Source: an uncultured Flavobacteriia bacterium
GTDB taxonomy: Bacteria; Bacteroidota; Bacteroidia; Flavobacteriales; Flavobacteriaceae
NCBI GenBank assembly: GCA_946482495.1
Contig: CAMLRV010000101.1
Span: 1 to 7,726 of the forward strand
Length of the DNA stretch: 7,726 bases
Direction: 5' to 3'
Within the stretch, counting starts at the first letter, position 1, and the number at the start of each line of letters is the position of its first letter. Made by a program: the position numbers and the translations under genes. Shown here piece by piece: positions 1-7,058 of this stretch. The notes beneath the pieces were generated by a model. It worked only from the letters and a program-made list of their open reading frames with translations, was not told where the DNA came from and searched no databases.

Positions 1-2
1 GA

Positions 3-785
3 GTTGCAGGTGTTTTAGAATTAGCTCGCATCTATTCGAAAAACCAAACAAAAGAAAAAGTGAATTTCATTTTTGCTTTATTTTCTGGTGAAGAAGATGG
101 TCTAATTGGTTCTAAACATATGGCCGAATCGTTAAAGACTTTATATCCAAACGTAATTACAATGATTAATATGGATATGATTGGTCGTTTAGATGATAAG
201 AAAAACTTAATTATTGGCGGAACGGGAACTTCACCAATTTTCTCAGAATTGGTACAACGTAACAAACCAGCAGGATTTGGTGTTACGGAAGAAACTGGAG
301 GAATTGGTCCTTCAGACCATACTTCGTTTTATTTAAAAGATATTCCAGTGTTGTTTTTCTTTACAGGTACGCACGAAGATTATCACAAACCAACAGACGA
401 CGAAGAAAAAATTAATTATTATGGTGTCACTAATATCGTGAATTATGTATTTCGAGTAGCGAATGAATTAGCCGAAAAAGATAAAATTGAGTTTACCAAA
501 ACCAAAATAACGGAAAGAAAAATGGCAAAGTACAAAGTCACTTTAGGAATTATGCCAGATTACGCCGAATATGGTGATGGTTTACATGTTGATGGTGTTA
601 CAGAAGACCGACCTGCGATTAAAGCCGGAATCAGAGAAGGTGACGTGATTACTAAAATTGGTGATTGTGAAGTGAAAGAAGTTTATAGTTATATGGAATG
701 TTTAGCGAAAATCAACTCGGGTGAAACCAAAGAAGTGGTTTATATTCGTGATGGAAAAACATATAATGTTAATGTAACTTTTTAA
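3..785 (+). CDS. M28 family zinc metallopeptidase with C-terminal PDZ domain (5' partial)
   Basis: This is the 3' part of a peptidase gene; the frame is open to the window's left edge, so the true start lies outside and the GTG at 60 is an internal codon. 260 residues are visible. They begin with VAGVLELAR, the stretch that follows the metal-bridging Asp in M28 enzymes. Visible active-site elements are the Glu-Glu pair in GEEDG (residues 30-31: general base plus zinc ligand), the Asp of INMDMIG (58) and the His of YHKPTDD (128). M28 enzymes are di-zinc aminopeptidases or carboxypeptidases, usually exported, but the signal sequence would be in the missing part. Residues about 190-260 form a PDZ domain (AIKAGIREGDVITKIGD core), which in exported peptidases binds peptide termini or regulates access. 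The substrate cannot be told from sequence. The CDF transporter gene begins 9 bp after the stop, so co-transcription is likely. Confidence 0.9.
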   Translation, partial: VAGVLELARIYSKNQTKEKVNFIFALFSGEEDGLIGSKHMAESLKTLYPNVITMINMDMIGRLDDKKNLIIGGTGTSPIFSELVQRNKPAGFGVTEETGGIGPSDHTSFYLKDIPVLFFFTGTHEDYHKPTDDEEKINYYGVTNIVNYVFRVANELAEKDKIEFTKTKITERKMAKYKVTLGIMPDYAEYGDGLHVDGVTEDRPAIKAGIREGDVITKIGDCEVKEVYSYMECLAKINSGETKEVVYIRDGKTYNVNVTF

Positions 786-794
786 AAAAATAAA

Positions 795-1664
795 ATGACC
801 AACGAGCAAACTGCCATAAAAGCAACTTATTTTAGTATTATCGGAAATACTAGTTTAGCCTTGATTAAAGGATTGGCTGGGTTTTTCGGAAATTCATATG
901 CTTTAGTGGCTGATGCTATTGAATCTACAACCGATATATTTGCTTCGTTCTTGGTATTATTCGGTATTAAATATTCGAACCGGCCAGCAGATGAAAATCA
1001 TCCTTATGGTCATGGAAGAGCCGAACCATTAATCACGTTTTTAGTAGTTGGATTTTTAATTACTTCTGCAACGATTATAGGATATGAAAGTATTCAAAAC
1101 ATTGGCACACCACACGACTTACCAAAAGCGTGGACATTAATTGTTTTAGGTTTAATTATTGGTTGGAAAGAATATTCATTTCAAACGGTAATGAAGCGAA
1201 GCATAGAAACAAATAGTTCTTCGCTAAAAGCTGATGCTTGGCACCATAGAAGTGACGCCATAACTTCTGTTGCAGCTTTTGTTGGAATTTCAATCGCGTT
1301 AATTTTAGGAAAAGGCTACGAATCTGCAGATGATTGGGCAGCTTTATTTGCTTCTTGCTTTATTTTATACAACAGTTATTTAATTTTCCGTCCAGCGCTC
1401 GGTGAAATTATGGATGAACATCGTTATGATGATTTAGTGGAACTTATTCGAAAAGAATCATTAAAGGTTGAAGGAATTTTAGGAACTGAAAAATGTTTCA
1501 TCCGAAAAGTCGGAATGAAATACCATGTAGATTTACATGCTATTGTTGATGCAAATATCACCGTAAAAGAAGGACACGATTTAGCCCACAGATTAAAAGA
1601 TGCTTTACGAAAAGAAATCATAGAATTAGGCCATGTGCTAATTCATATTGAACCAAATGAGTAA
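795..1664 (+). CDS. Cation diffusion facilitator (CDF) family metal transporter
   Basis: This 289-aa inner-membrane protein is a full-length CDF exporter, which moves divalent cations (Zn, Fe, Cd, Mn or Co by family) out of the cytoplasm by proton antiport. Hydrophobic segments fill residues about 10-195. Aligned by eye with E. coli YiiP, the transport site is E43-x3-D47 in TM2 and H150-x3-D154 in TM5 (YiiP has D45, D49, H153, D157). The second site in the TM2-TM3 loop is present as D66, H69 and H73 in the PADENHPYGHG stretch. The C-terminal cytoplasmic domain (about 205-289) has the usual metal-binding, dimer-forming pattern with His 244, 248, 261, 280 and 284. Glu replaces the first TM2 ligand; I believe this occurs in a subset of bacterial CDFs, so metal specificity should not be copied from YiiP. 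The ATG follows an A-rich leader only 9 bp after the peptidase stop, suggesting one transcript. Confidence 0.93.
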   Translation: MTNEQTAIKATYFSIIGNTSLALIKGLAGFFGNSYALVADAIESTTDIFASFLVLFGIKYSNRPADENHPYGHGRAEPLITFLVVGFLITSATIIGYESIQNIGTPHDLPKAWTLIVLGLIIGWKEYSFQTVMKRSIETNSSSLKADAWHHRSDAITSVAAFVGISIALILGKGYESADDWAALFASCFILYNSYLIFRPALGEIMDEHRYDDLVELIRKESLKVEGILGTEKCFIRKVGMKYHVDLHAIVDANITVKEGHDLAHRLKDALRKEIIELGHVLIHIEPNE

Positions 1665-1670
1665 AATTTA

Positions 1671-1695
1671 GACTTACAATTTTGCAAACCCAAAA
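1671..1695 (+). promoter_or_regulatory. Possible Bacteroidota-type promoter element before the methyltransferase
   Basis: The Bacteroidota sigma factor recognises roughly TTG at -33 and TAnnTTTG at -7. Here CAATTTTG at 1677-1684 matches the -7 box at five of six defined positions, about 10 bp before the ATG, which would give a very short leader. The nearest upstream TTG (1648-1650) is 26 bp away, longer than the usual 17-23, so the call is weak. Read-through from the CDF gene is an alternative. Confidence 0.25.
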
Positions 1696-2342
1696 TGGAC
1701 AACTACAAAGAAACATTTGAAACTTGGAATAAAATTGCCAAAATATATCAAGACAAGTTTATGAACTTGGATTTGTATAATGATTCTTATGATTTTATTT
1801 GTAATTCCATTTCAAAAAGCAACGCTTCTATTTTAGAAATCGGCTGTGGTCCTGGTAACATTACTAAATATTTATTATCCAAAAGACCCGATTTTGATAT
1901 TTTAGGAATCGACATTGCTCCAAACATGGTTGAATTAGCAAAAGCCAACAATCCAACTGCCAATTTTGTTGTAATGGATTCTAGAAATATAAATGAAATT
2001 AAATCAACATTCGACGGAATTGTTTGTGGTTTTTGTTTGCCATATTTATCACATTCTGACAGTGAAAAATTTTTTAAAGATTGCTTTAATTTGTTAAACG
2101 AAAACGGATTTTTGTATCTTAGTTTTGTGGAAGGTAATCCAAATAAATCCAATTTTCAAACAAGTAGTAGTGGTGACAGAAGTTTTTTCTATTTTTATGA
2201 TTTAGAAGATTTGAAAACACAATTGATAGAAAATAATTTTCATGAACTTCAAATCTTTAAAGTGGAATTCAAAAGATCGGAAACCGTTTCGGAACTACAC
2301 ACGATTATTACAGCAAAGAAATATGATAGCGTGGATTTATAA
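1695..2342 (+). CDS. Class I SAM-dependent methyltransferase
   Basis: A 215-aa cytosolic protein with the Rossmann-fold methyltransferase signature. Motif I is ILEIGCGPG at residues 46-54, the glycine-rich loop that binds S-adenosylmethionine. The acidic end of strand 2 is D73 in GIDIAPNM, which would hold the ribose hydroxyls. D95 in VVMDSRNI sits where the adenine-contacting acidic residue usually lies, and FDGIVCGFCLPYL (from 106) fits the strand-4 region. The length is typical of small-molecule methyltransferases of the methyltransf_11/25 type. The acceptor substrate is not recognisable: there is no fused domain, and the neighbours (a metal exporter and a serine hydrolase) give no pathway. 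The ATG at 1695 is the first in frame, 30 bp after the CDF stop. The serine hydrolase gene starts 37 bp after its stop. Confidence 0.88.
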   Translation: MDNYKETFETWNKIAKIYQDKFMNLDLYNDSYDFICNSISKSNASILEIGCGPGNITKYLLSKRPDFDILGIDIAPNMVELAKANNPTANFVVMDSRNINEIKSTFDGIVCGFCLPYLSHSDSEKFFKDCFNLLNENGFLYLSFVEGNPNKSNFQTSSSGDRSFFYFYDLEDLKTQLIENNFHELQIFKVEFKRSETVSELHTIITAKKYDSVDL

Positions 2343-2379
2343 TCTGTGCATTAAAATTCTTTTAAACAAAAAGCAACTA

Positions 2380-3474
2380 ATGAAAAAAATCATATTTTCC
2401 CTACTCCTACTAATCACATTACAATCGTGTAAAGTTGGGCGTTTTTTTATTTACAATTTTGCCGACATCAACGACCATAAAAAATTTCCAGCTCGTACAG
2501 TTGAAACTGGAACTACTAAATTTATATTTCCCACAGCGGAAAAAGGAAGATTTCCTAAGGAATTACATCTTCAAAATCACACTTATCCTTTCGAAGAATA
2601 TATCGGCAACAACAAAACTGTAGCCTTTTTAATTATTCAAAACGATACCATTCAATATGAAAAATATTGGGACAATTATAATCAAAGTTCTATAGTTCCA
2701 GCTTTTTCTATGGCGAAGTCTATCACTTCAATTTTGATTGGCTGTGCAATTGACGATAAATTCATTCAATCTGTAAATGAACCTATAACCAATTATATTC
2801 CAGAATTGAAAGAAAATGGTTTCGAAAAAGTTACAATCGAACACCTATTACAAATGACATCTGGAATTAAATCTACTGAAAATTATCTCAATCCATTTAG
2901 CGATGTAGCGACCTTATATTACGGAACCAACTTGCGTAAAGTGATTCCTAAAATGAAATTGAATTACGAACCCGGAACACAATTCGAATACAAAAGTGGA
3001 AGCACACAACTTTTAGGTTTAGTTTTAGAAAGAGCTTTAAAAAATCAAACCATATCTTCTTATTTAGAAGAAAAATTATGGAAACCCTTAGAAATGGAAT
3101 ATGATGCGAGTTGGAGTTTAGACAGAAAAAACAATGGACTAGAAAAAACCTTTTGTTGTCTTAATGCTAGAGCCAGAGATTATGCCAAAATTGGTAGATT
3201 ATACCTCAACAAAGGAAAATGGAACGGCAAACAAATAGTTTCCGAAAATTGGGTCACACAATCTACAAAAATTGATACCACAAACGGAAGTCCGGCTTAT
3301 TACCAATACCAATGGTGGCTACCCACTCAAAATGGCGACTACATGGCACAAGGTATTTTAGGACAATTCATTTATGTTAACCCCAAAAAGAACTTAATCA
3401 TCATCCGACTAGGAAAAAACCACGGAGATGCCAATTGGAGAGAAATTTTAACGAGACTGGGTGAAGCATATTAA
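2380..3474 (+). CDS. Beta-lactamase-family (class C/SxxK) serine hydrolase, lipoprotein
   Basis: A 364-aa exported hydrolase of the class C beta-lactamase/penicillin-binding-protein-like family. The nucleophile motif is S110-M-A-K113, followed by the HLLQMTSGI element (155-163) typical of this family. The second motif appears as Y204-K-S, and H348-G349 is a candidate for the third (KTG/HxG) motif. Members are mostly esterases, D-aminopeptidases or amide hydrolases, and resistance to beta-lactams should not be assumed. The frame stays open upstream to 2242 inside the methyltransferase gene, but the ATG at 2380 is chosen because it begins MKKIIFSLLLLITLQSC, a lipoprotein signal with lipidated C17. 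No clear Bacteroidota lipoprotein surface-export signal (acidic run just after the Cys) follows, so a periplasm-facing location is inferred. Substrate unknown. Confidence 0.9.
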   Translation: MKKIIFSLLLLITLQSCKVGRFFIYNFADINDHKKFPARTVETGTTKFIFPTAEKGRFPKELHLQNHTYPFEEYIGNNKTVAFLIIQNDTIQYEKYWDNYNQSSIVPAFSMAKSITSILIGCAIDDKFIQSVNEPITNYIPELKENGFEKVTIEHLLQMTSGIKSTENYLNPFSDVATLYYGTNLRKVIPKMKLNYEPGTQFEYKSGSTQLLGLVLERALKNQTISSYLEEKLWKPLEMEYDASWSLDRKNNGLEKTFCCLNARARDYAKIGRLYLNKGKWNGKQIVSENWVTQSTKIDTTNGSPAYYQYQWWLPTQNGDYMAQGILGQFIYVNPKKNLIIIRLGKNHGDANWREILTRLGEAY

Positions 3475-3508
3475 ACAAACGAAACCAATCTGTTAAGTCT
3501 TACGACTT

Positions 3509-3529
3509 CTCAATTCACCATTCAACAAT
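3509..3529. repeat. Short 7-bp-period repeat (3 units)
   Basis: Three in-phase heptamers, CTCAATT, CACCATT and CAACAAT, lie between the serine hydrolase and DUF1801 genes. They resemble the units of the longer arrays at 4404, 6285 and 7059 and share their orientation. A 5-bp inverted repeat, AAGTC-TTAC-GACTT (3495-3508), lies immediately upstream, with no T-tract after it. With only three imperfect units this is the weakest of the four sites. Confidence 0.45.
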
Positions 3530-3541
3530 AAACAAAATACC

Positions 3542-3967
3542 ATGAACACAGAACAACAAATTGATACATACATCAGCACCCAACCCGAAGCTAAAAGCAA
3601 GGATTTACAAACTTTACACAATTTCATTCAGGAAATTATGCCAGCTTGTAAACTATGGTTTTTAGATGGTAAAGATGAAAACGGTAGAGTGGTTTCGAAT
3701 CCGAATATTGGATATGGAAATTATGTTATCAAGTATGCAGATGGTAAAACACGTGAGTTCTATCAAATTGGATTGAGCGCGAATACTACCGGAATTTCCG
3801 TTTATATCATGGGTATTGATGATAAAAAATACTTACCAAATACATATTCAGAAACCATTGGAAAAGCTAGTGTTAGTGGATATTGCATCAAATTCAAAGC
3901 ATTAAAAGATATCTATTTAGAGGTATTGAAAGAAGCAATAGTTTTTGGTTTGGAGCAAACGAAATAA
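3542..3967 (+). CDS. DUF1801 domain-containing protein
   Basis: A 141-aa soluble protein without signal peptide or membrane segment. The layout matches the DUF1801 (YdhG-like) family: an N-terminal helix with IDTYISTQPEA, a second helix LQTLHNFIQEIMPACK leading into the WF stretch, a central beta region (GYGNYVIKYADGKTREFYQIGL), and a C-terminal helix pair around KALKDIYLEVLKEAI. Family members are about 110-150 aa, so it is complete. The biochemical role of the family is unknown to me. The ATG at 3542 follows a 67-bp gap after the hydrolase. The next gene starts 10 bp after the stop, so those two are probably co-transcribed. Confidence 0.82.
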   Translation: MNTEQQIDTYISTQPEAKSKDLQTLHNFIQEIMPACKLWFLDGKDENGRVVSNPNIGYGNYVIKYADGKTREFYQIGLSANTTGISVYIMGIDDKKYLPNTYSETIGKASVSGYCIKFKALKDIYLEVLKEAIVFGLEQTK

Positions 3968-3977
3968 TTATATAGAA

Positions 3978-4394
3978 ATGAATCTATTTTTCAAAATCAT
4001 TACTTTCTTTTTTCTTATATGCGCTTTGATTTGTAATTTATTCAATGATTTTACAAACGGTTGGAGTTTTATTTCCCCACTCTACTTTAATTCATTTTGG
4101 GCAATAAATTATACTTCATTAGTTGGTTTAATTTTATGTGCCATTGGATTAAAATTTCATAGTTTTCGAAAAACTGCCATTATTTTAACCTGCATCATTT
4201 CCTTTTTCATTTTCAAACTTCAATTTAATCCCATTGATACTTTTGAATATCCACACGATATTAAAATTCTAAATCAAAACGGGAATTTTAAAACTGTCAT
4301 CAGAGAAAGAAAAAGCGGAAAAACAAATGAAATTAAAATCGATACAGTAAAAGTTGAAGACAAATTTATTTTCAGAAGAATTATAATTAAATGA
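3978..4394 (+). CDS. Small membrane protein of unknown function (three predicted TM helices)
   Basis: A 138-aa protein I do not recognise. Three hydrophobic stretches at about 3-21, 41-59 and 65-82 suggest three transmembrane helices, followed by a polar tail of about 55 residues (from NPIDTFEYPHD) rich in Lys, Ile and Asp, which looks like a small beta-rich domain. The frame is open upstream to a GTG at 3945 that overlaps the DUF1801 gene, but the ATG at 3978 is preferred: it lies after that gene's stop, follows an A-rich leader, and puts TM1 at the N-terminus. It ends 55 bp before the stop of the convergent TPR gene. Hydrophobic composition and typical local codon use support a real gene, while function is open. 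Confidence 0.72.
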   Translation: MNLFFKIITFFFLICALICNLFNDFTNGWSFISPLYFNSFWAINYTSLVGLILCAIGLKFHSFRKTAIILTCIISFFIFKLQFNPIDTFEYPHDIKILNQNGNFKTVIRERKSGKTNEIKIDTVKVEDKFIFRRIIIK

Positions 4395-4403
4395 TATTTT
4401 AAA

Positions 4404-4445
4404 CGAACATCGAAAATCCAAAATCTCAATTCGTAAATCCAAAAT
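4404..4445. repeat. Heptamer tandem array (6 in-phase units) between convergent genes
   Basis: Six consecutive 7-mers: CGAACAT, CGAAAAT, CCAAAAT, CTCAATT, CGTAAAT and CCAAAAT. Every unit starts with C and ends in T, with an A-rich core. The array takes up most of the 55-bp gap between two convergent stop codons and ends 4 bp before the TPR gene's stop codon. No hairpin terminator is visible in the gap. Confidence 0.75.
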
Positions 4446-4449
4446 TAAT

Positions 4450-6171
4450 TTATTTAATTCTTGAAGTTGTAATTTTCACATCGGCAGTAGCCCAACTCTT
4501 TGCAATTTGTTGTGCCATTGCTGCAACTTTAGCTTTATTGTGAAGTTTTTCATAAGCTAATTTTAATCCGTGATGTGACCATCCGTTTTTAGGTAATCTT
4601 CTTAAATCTTCTTCAAATGTTTTGATGGCATCTTGATATTTTCCTGCTTCAATTTGTATGGCTCCTAAATGATGTCTGACTGAGAAAAACCAATCTGGAG
4701 GCTCGTTATAATTCAAATTATCTTCAATAGCTATTGCTTTTTGTAAAAGATGAATACTCTGAGTATAATTTCTTTCAGAAGCTAAAATTTCTGCTTTTAA
4801 AACATTGGAAGCAATTTGAACAATATTTGCCATCGAATTGATACCCCAAATTGTCATTTTTTCTAAAGATTTATCATTCGCTAAAACTTCTAAACGTAGA
4901 AATTCAGTTTTAGCCATTCTTAAATTATTTTTACCCAAATAAGCCATACCTCTTGCATAATGTGATATAGCCTTTGGATATTTTAAAGTATCTGAAACCA
5001 ATTTCATTTTCAGAATTTCATCCCATTTTCCAAATTTCACCGCCACAAAATAAGGAATCACATAATAATGTTGAAGCGTTGACCAACCTGGTTCAATCAT
5101 GGTTTTTGGATGTACAAGTTTGGCCGTTTCATTAGCTCCAATCATAGCCCATTTTGAATTACCTTCCAAAGTGGCTGTTCCTGCCATAAAATGATAATTG
5201 TGCGGATAATAACCCAACGGATAAGCACCTTGAGCGTGACACATGGTAACATAATTACCATCTACTTTAACCGCATTAATATTTGCCAAAGTTCCATTAT
5301 GATATTCACCAGTTCTGATATATATATGAGACGGCATATGCACCAAATGTCCAAAAGCTTTAGCATTACCATCATCAAAAAATTGTGCAGAAACATTCGC
5401 TCGTTGTGGCGTATTCGAGGCTTCTACAGCATGAATGTAAAAATGATTAGCGCCAATATGACTTGGATTTTTTTGAAGTACTTTTTCGAATAAGGTCACT
5501 ATTTCTGGAGTCCACTTTTTTGGAGTTCCATTCTTTTCGTATAAATCCCAAGGATGCAAATCCATTACTGATTCGGCATACAACACATTAATATCAATAT
5601 CATCAGAAAACTTAGTATTAACTTCTTTCATAGCATTAGAATAAGCAATATCGAGTTGGCTTCTATCTTCAACCGGATTAGCCACATATCGTTTTGACAA
5701 AGCATGAATTAATGCTTTTTCTTTTGCAGTACATTTATCTTGTAATTTTATAGCTTGCTGAATAGCTTTATATGCTCTTTGATAATTATCGGGTTCCATC
5801 CCAGCGTTATAATTTGGTCCAAGCACATAGGCAAATCCCCAAAAACACATGGCACATTCCGGATCCAATTTGGTCGCATAATAAAACGAACGTGCGGCTT
5901 CTGCATGATTGAAACCATAAGCTAAAGCCAATCCTTGATTAAAATACTTTTGAGCTTCAGCATTTTTAGTACTAATAGGATAATTAATAACATCCATTCC
6001 TTTAAATAAAGGTGCCTTATTGTTTGAAGTGTACCATTTGGCATCAACTGTTGGTGGTGCACAACCCATACTATTTTTTCCAACTACTTCTTTTTTGCTT
6101 GGAATACTTTCTTTTTTACAAGAAAAAAACAGAAAAATAATAACCAATGGTAAAAAAATAATTTTTTTCAT
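4450..6171 (-). CDS. TPR-repeat lipoprotein with CAMC motif and conserved-looking His clusters, function unknown
   Basis: A 573-aa predicted lipoprotein. The ATG at 6171 is chosen over the TTG two codons upstream because it begins a clean signal, MKKIIFLPLVIIFLFFSC, with lipidated C18 followed by KKES, a partial match to an acidic surface-export signal. TPR-like helices occur at about 72-105 and again at 400-555. The central part carries motifs I recall from a widespread uncharacterised bacterial family: CAMCFWG (C106, C109), a region around 238-247 with H238, H243 and H247 in NHFYIHAVE, HMPSHIYIRTGEY (H278, H282) and YYPHNYHF (H324, H327). TPRs normally mediate protein contacts; the His and Cys density would allow metal binding, but this is inference. 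CAMC is not a haem c site because no His follows. It lies alone on its strand, divergent from the 6360 gene. Confidence 0.85.
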   Translation of the reverse strand: MKKIIFLPLVIIFLFFSCKKESIPSKKEVVGKNSMGCAPPTVDAKWYTSNNKAPLFKGMDVINYPISTKNAEAQKYFNQGLALAYGFNHAEAARSFYYATKLDPECAMCFWGFAYVLGPNYNAGMEPDNYQRAYKAIQQAIKLQDKCTAKEKALIHALSKRYVANPVEDRSQLDIAYSNAMKEVNTKFSDDIDINVLYAESVMDLHPWDLYEKNGTPKKWTPEIVTLFEKVLQKNPSHIGANHFYIHAVEASNTPQRANVSAQFFDDGNAKAFGHLVHMPSHIYIRTGEYHNGTLANINAVKVDGNYVTMCHAQGAYPLGYYPHNYHFMAGTATLEGNSKWAMIGANETAKLVHPKTMIEPGWSTLQHYYVIPYFVAVKFGKWDEILKMKLVSDTLKYPKAISHYARGMAYLGKNNLRMAKTEFLRLEVLANDKSLEKMTIWGINSMANIVQIASNVLKAEILASERNYTQSIHLLQKAIAIEDNLNYNEPPDWFFSVRHHLGAIQIEAGKYQDAIKTFEEDLRRLPKNGWSHHGLKLAYEKLHNKAKVAAMAQQIAKSWATADVKITTSRIK

Positions 6172-6201
6172 AACCAAAAAACTTAATTAACTGAAAACCA
6201 A

Positions 6202-6211
6202 CATAAATTTA
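6202..6211 (-). promoter_or_regulatory. Possible -7 element for the TPR lipoprotein gene
   Basis: On the - strand TAAATTTA (6211-6204) matches the Bacteroidota -7 box TAnnTTTG at all but the last position, 32 bp upstream of the ATG at 6171. No TTG is found at the expected -33 distance, so this is a weak, context-supported call. Confidence 0.3.
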
Positions 6212-6284
6212 CAAAAAAACACTGAGTTACCATTGTAAAATCTTTTATCAGCAAGAAAAAATCGTTCACTCTAGTTAGCATAGA

Positions 6285-6333
6285 TTTAAATTTCAAATCC
6301 CAAATTGAAGATTCCAAATCAAATTTCGTAATT
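6285..6333. repeat. Heptamer tandem array (7 in-phase units) in the divergent intergenic region
   Basis: Seven consecutive 7-mers: TTTAAAT, TTCAAAT, CCCAAAT, TGAAGAT, TCCAAAT, CAAATTT and CGTAATT. The first units are more degenerate at position 1 than in the other arrays, but the AAAT core and phase hold. It sits in the 188-bp gap between the divergent TPR and 6360 genes and ends 26 bp before the ATG at 6360, so it may overlap that gene's promoter. The rest of this gap (6172-6284) shows only the weak -7 element listed separately. Confidence 0.68.
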
Positions 6334-6359
6334 TAGTATTCTATTTAAACTTTCCACTT

Positions 6360-6977
6360 ATGAGAGTTTTTTTCTTTATATTGATCTTGTTACTACAATC
6401 ATGTGCTACAAAAAAGTATACTCACAAACAACTATTGCCTGAAGGAATAAAATCTGCAACCGAAGAAAAATATATTGTTGTTGCTAATCAAAAAATACTT
6501 GTACATAAAAAGGAATTGATTTTTACTAAAAATGGTCGCATTAAATATTCTAAAACTGTAGACGAAAAAGGGAATCTAATACAAGAAACCGAAAAAAGAT
6601 TATGGTTTGAAAAAGAATTGTATCCTGATAAAGAACCTTATTACTGTAAAACACGATGGAAAACAAAACAACGCGAACGCATCAGTTGCTACACGCAAAA
6701 ACAATACAAAGAAAACGAAGCCATTTATCATTATAACAAAAATGGAACAATTCATAAAATCGTAGATAATTTTACGACTTTCCACACCCAATATTTCTAT
6801 TACACGAATAATGAGCTCTCTAAAATTATAGTCAAAGACAAAAATGAAAAACTCATTGACGAAATTTCAATACATTGTGAGTTAAAAGATAAAAAAGGAG
6901 CTTGTTTAAAAGAGAGTAGAATTTCAAAAATAGCCAGTAAAAAAGAAGAAATACATTTCTCTCCGAAGTATGATTAA
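6360..6977 (+). CDS. Hypothetical lipoprotein with YD-like beta motifs
   Basis: A 205-aa predicted lipoprotein of unknown function. The N-terminus MRVFFFILILLLQSC is a short signal with lipidated C15; no acidic surface-export signal follows, so it probably faces the periplasm. The mature part has strand-turn motifs of the kind N/D-x-G-x-I/L followed by charged strands (KNGRIKYSK at 58, DEKGNLIQE at 68, YNKNGTIHK at 125, TNNELSKIIV at 149), loosely like YD or MORN-type repeats of secreted Bacteroidota proteins. Four further cysteines (96, 110, 173, 182) could form two disulfides in the periplasm. The ATG at 6360 is the first codon that yields the signal peptide. A hairpin terminator lies 43 bp after the stop, so it is likely a single-gene transcript. 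Confidence 0.72.
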   Translation: MRVFFFILILLLQSCATKKYTHKQLLPEGIKSATEEKYIVVANQKILVHKKELIFTKNGRIKYSKTVDEKGNLIQETEKRLWFEKELYPDKEPYYCKTRWKTKQRERISCYTQKQYKENEAIYHYNKNGTIHKIVDNFTTFHTQYFYYTNNELSKIIVKDKNEKLIDEISIHCELKDKKGACLKESRISKIASKKEEIHFSPKYD

Positions 6978-7020
6978 TCAATTCTATTTCATAAATCATC
7001 TTTGCAATATCATAAAAAAC

Positions 7021-7049
7021 AAAACCCTTCCATTTCTGAAAGGGTTTTT
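7021..7049. terminator. Bidirectional intrinsic terminator
   Basis: AAAACCCTT (7021-7029) pairs with AAGGGTTTT (7040-7048), a 9-bp stem with a 10-nt loop. On the + strand it is followed by a T-run (7045-7049) and serves the gene ending at 6977. On the - strand the flanking A-rich sequence reads as TTTTGTTTTTT, so it could also stop transcription of the convergent mutase gene after it crosses the heptamer array. Confidence 0.85.
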
Positions 7050-7058
7050 ATATAATTT

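Noticed and set aside
1787..2152. 121-aa frame on the - strand inside the methyltransferase gene
   Set aside because: It is a shadow of the methyltransferase reading frame with no recognisable features.
2242..2379. N-terminal extension of the serine hydrolase overlapping the methyltransferase gene
   Set aside because: The extension would bury the lipoprotein signal beginning at 2380 and lies inside another gene.
3495..3508. Inverted repeat AAGTC-TTAC-GACTT after the serine hydrolase gene as a terminator
   Set aside because: The stem is only 5 bp and is followed by CTCAATT rather than a T-run.
5191..5493. 100-aa frame on the + strand inside the TPR gene
   Set aside because: It is antisense to a well-supported gene and its translation resembles no domain.
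5825..5858. CAMC motif of the TPR protein as a cytochrome c haem site
   Set aside because: Haem attachment needs CxxCH, and here Phe follows the second Cys.
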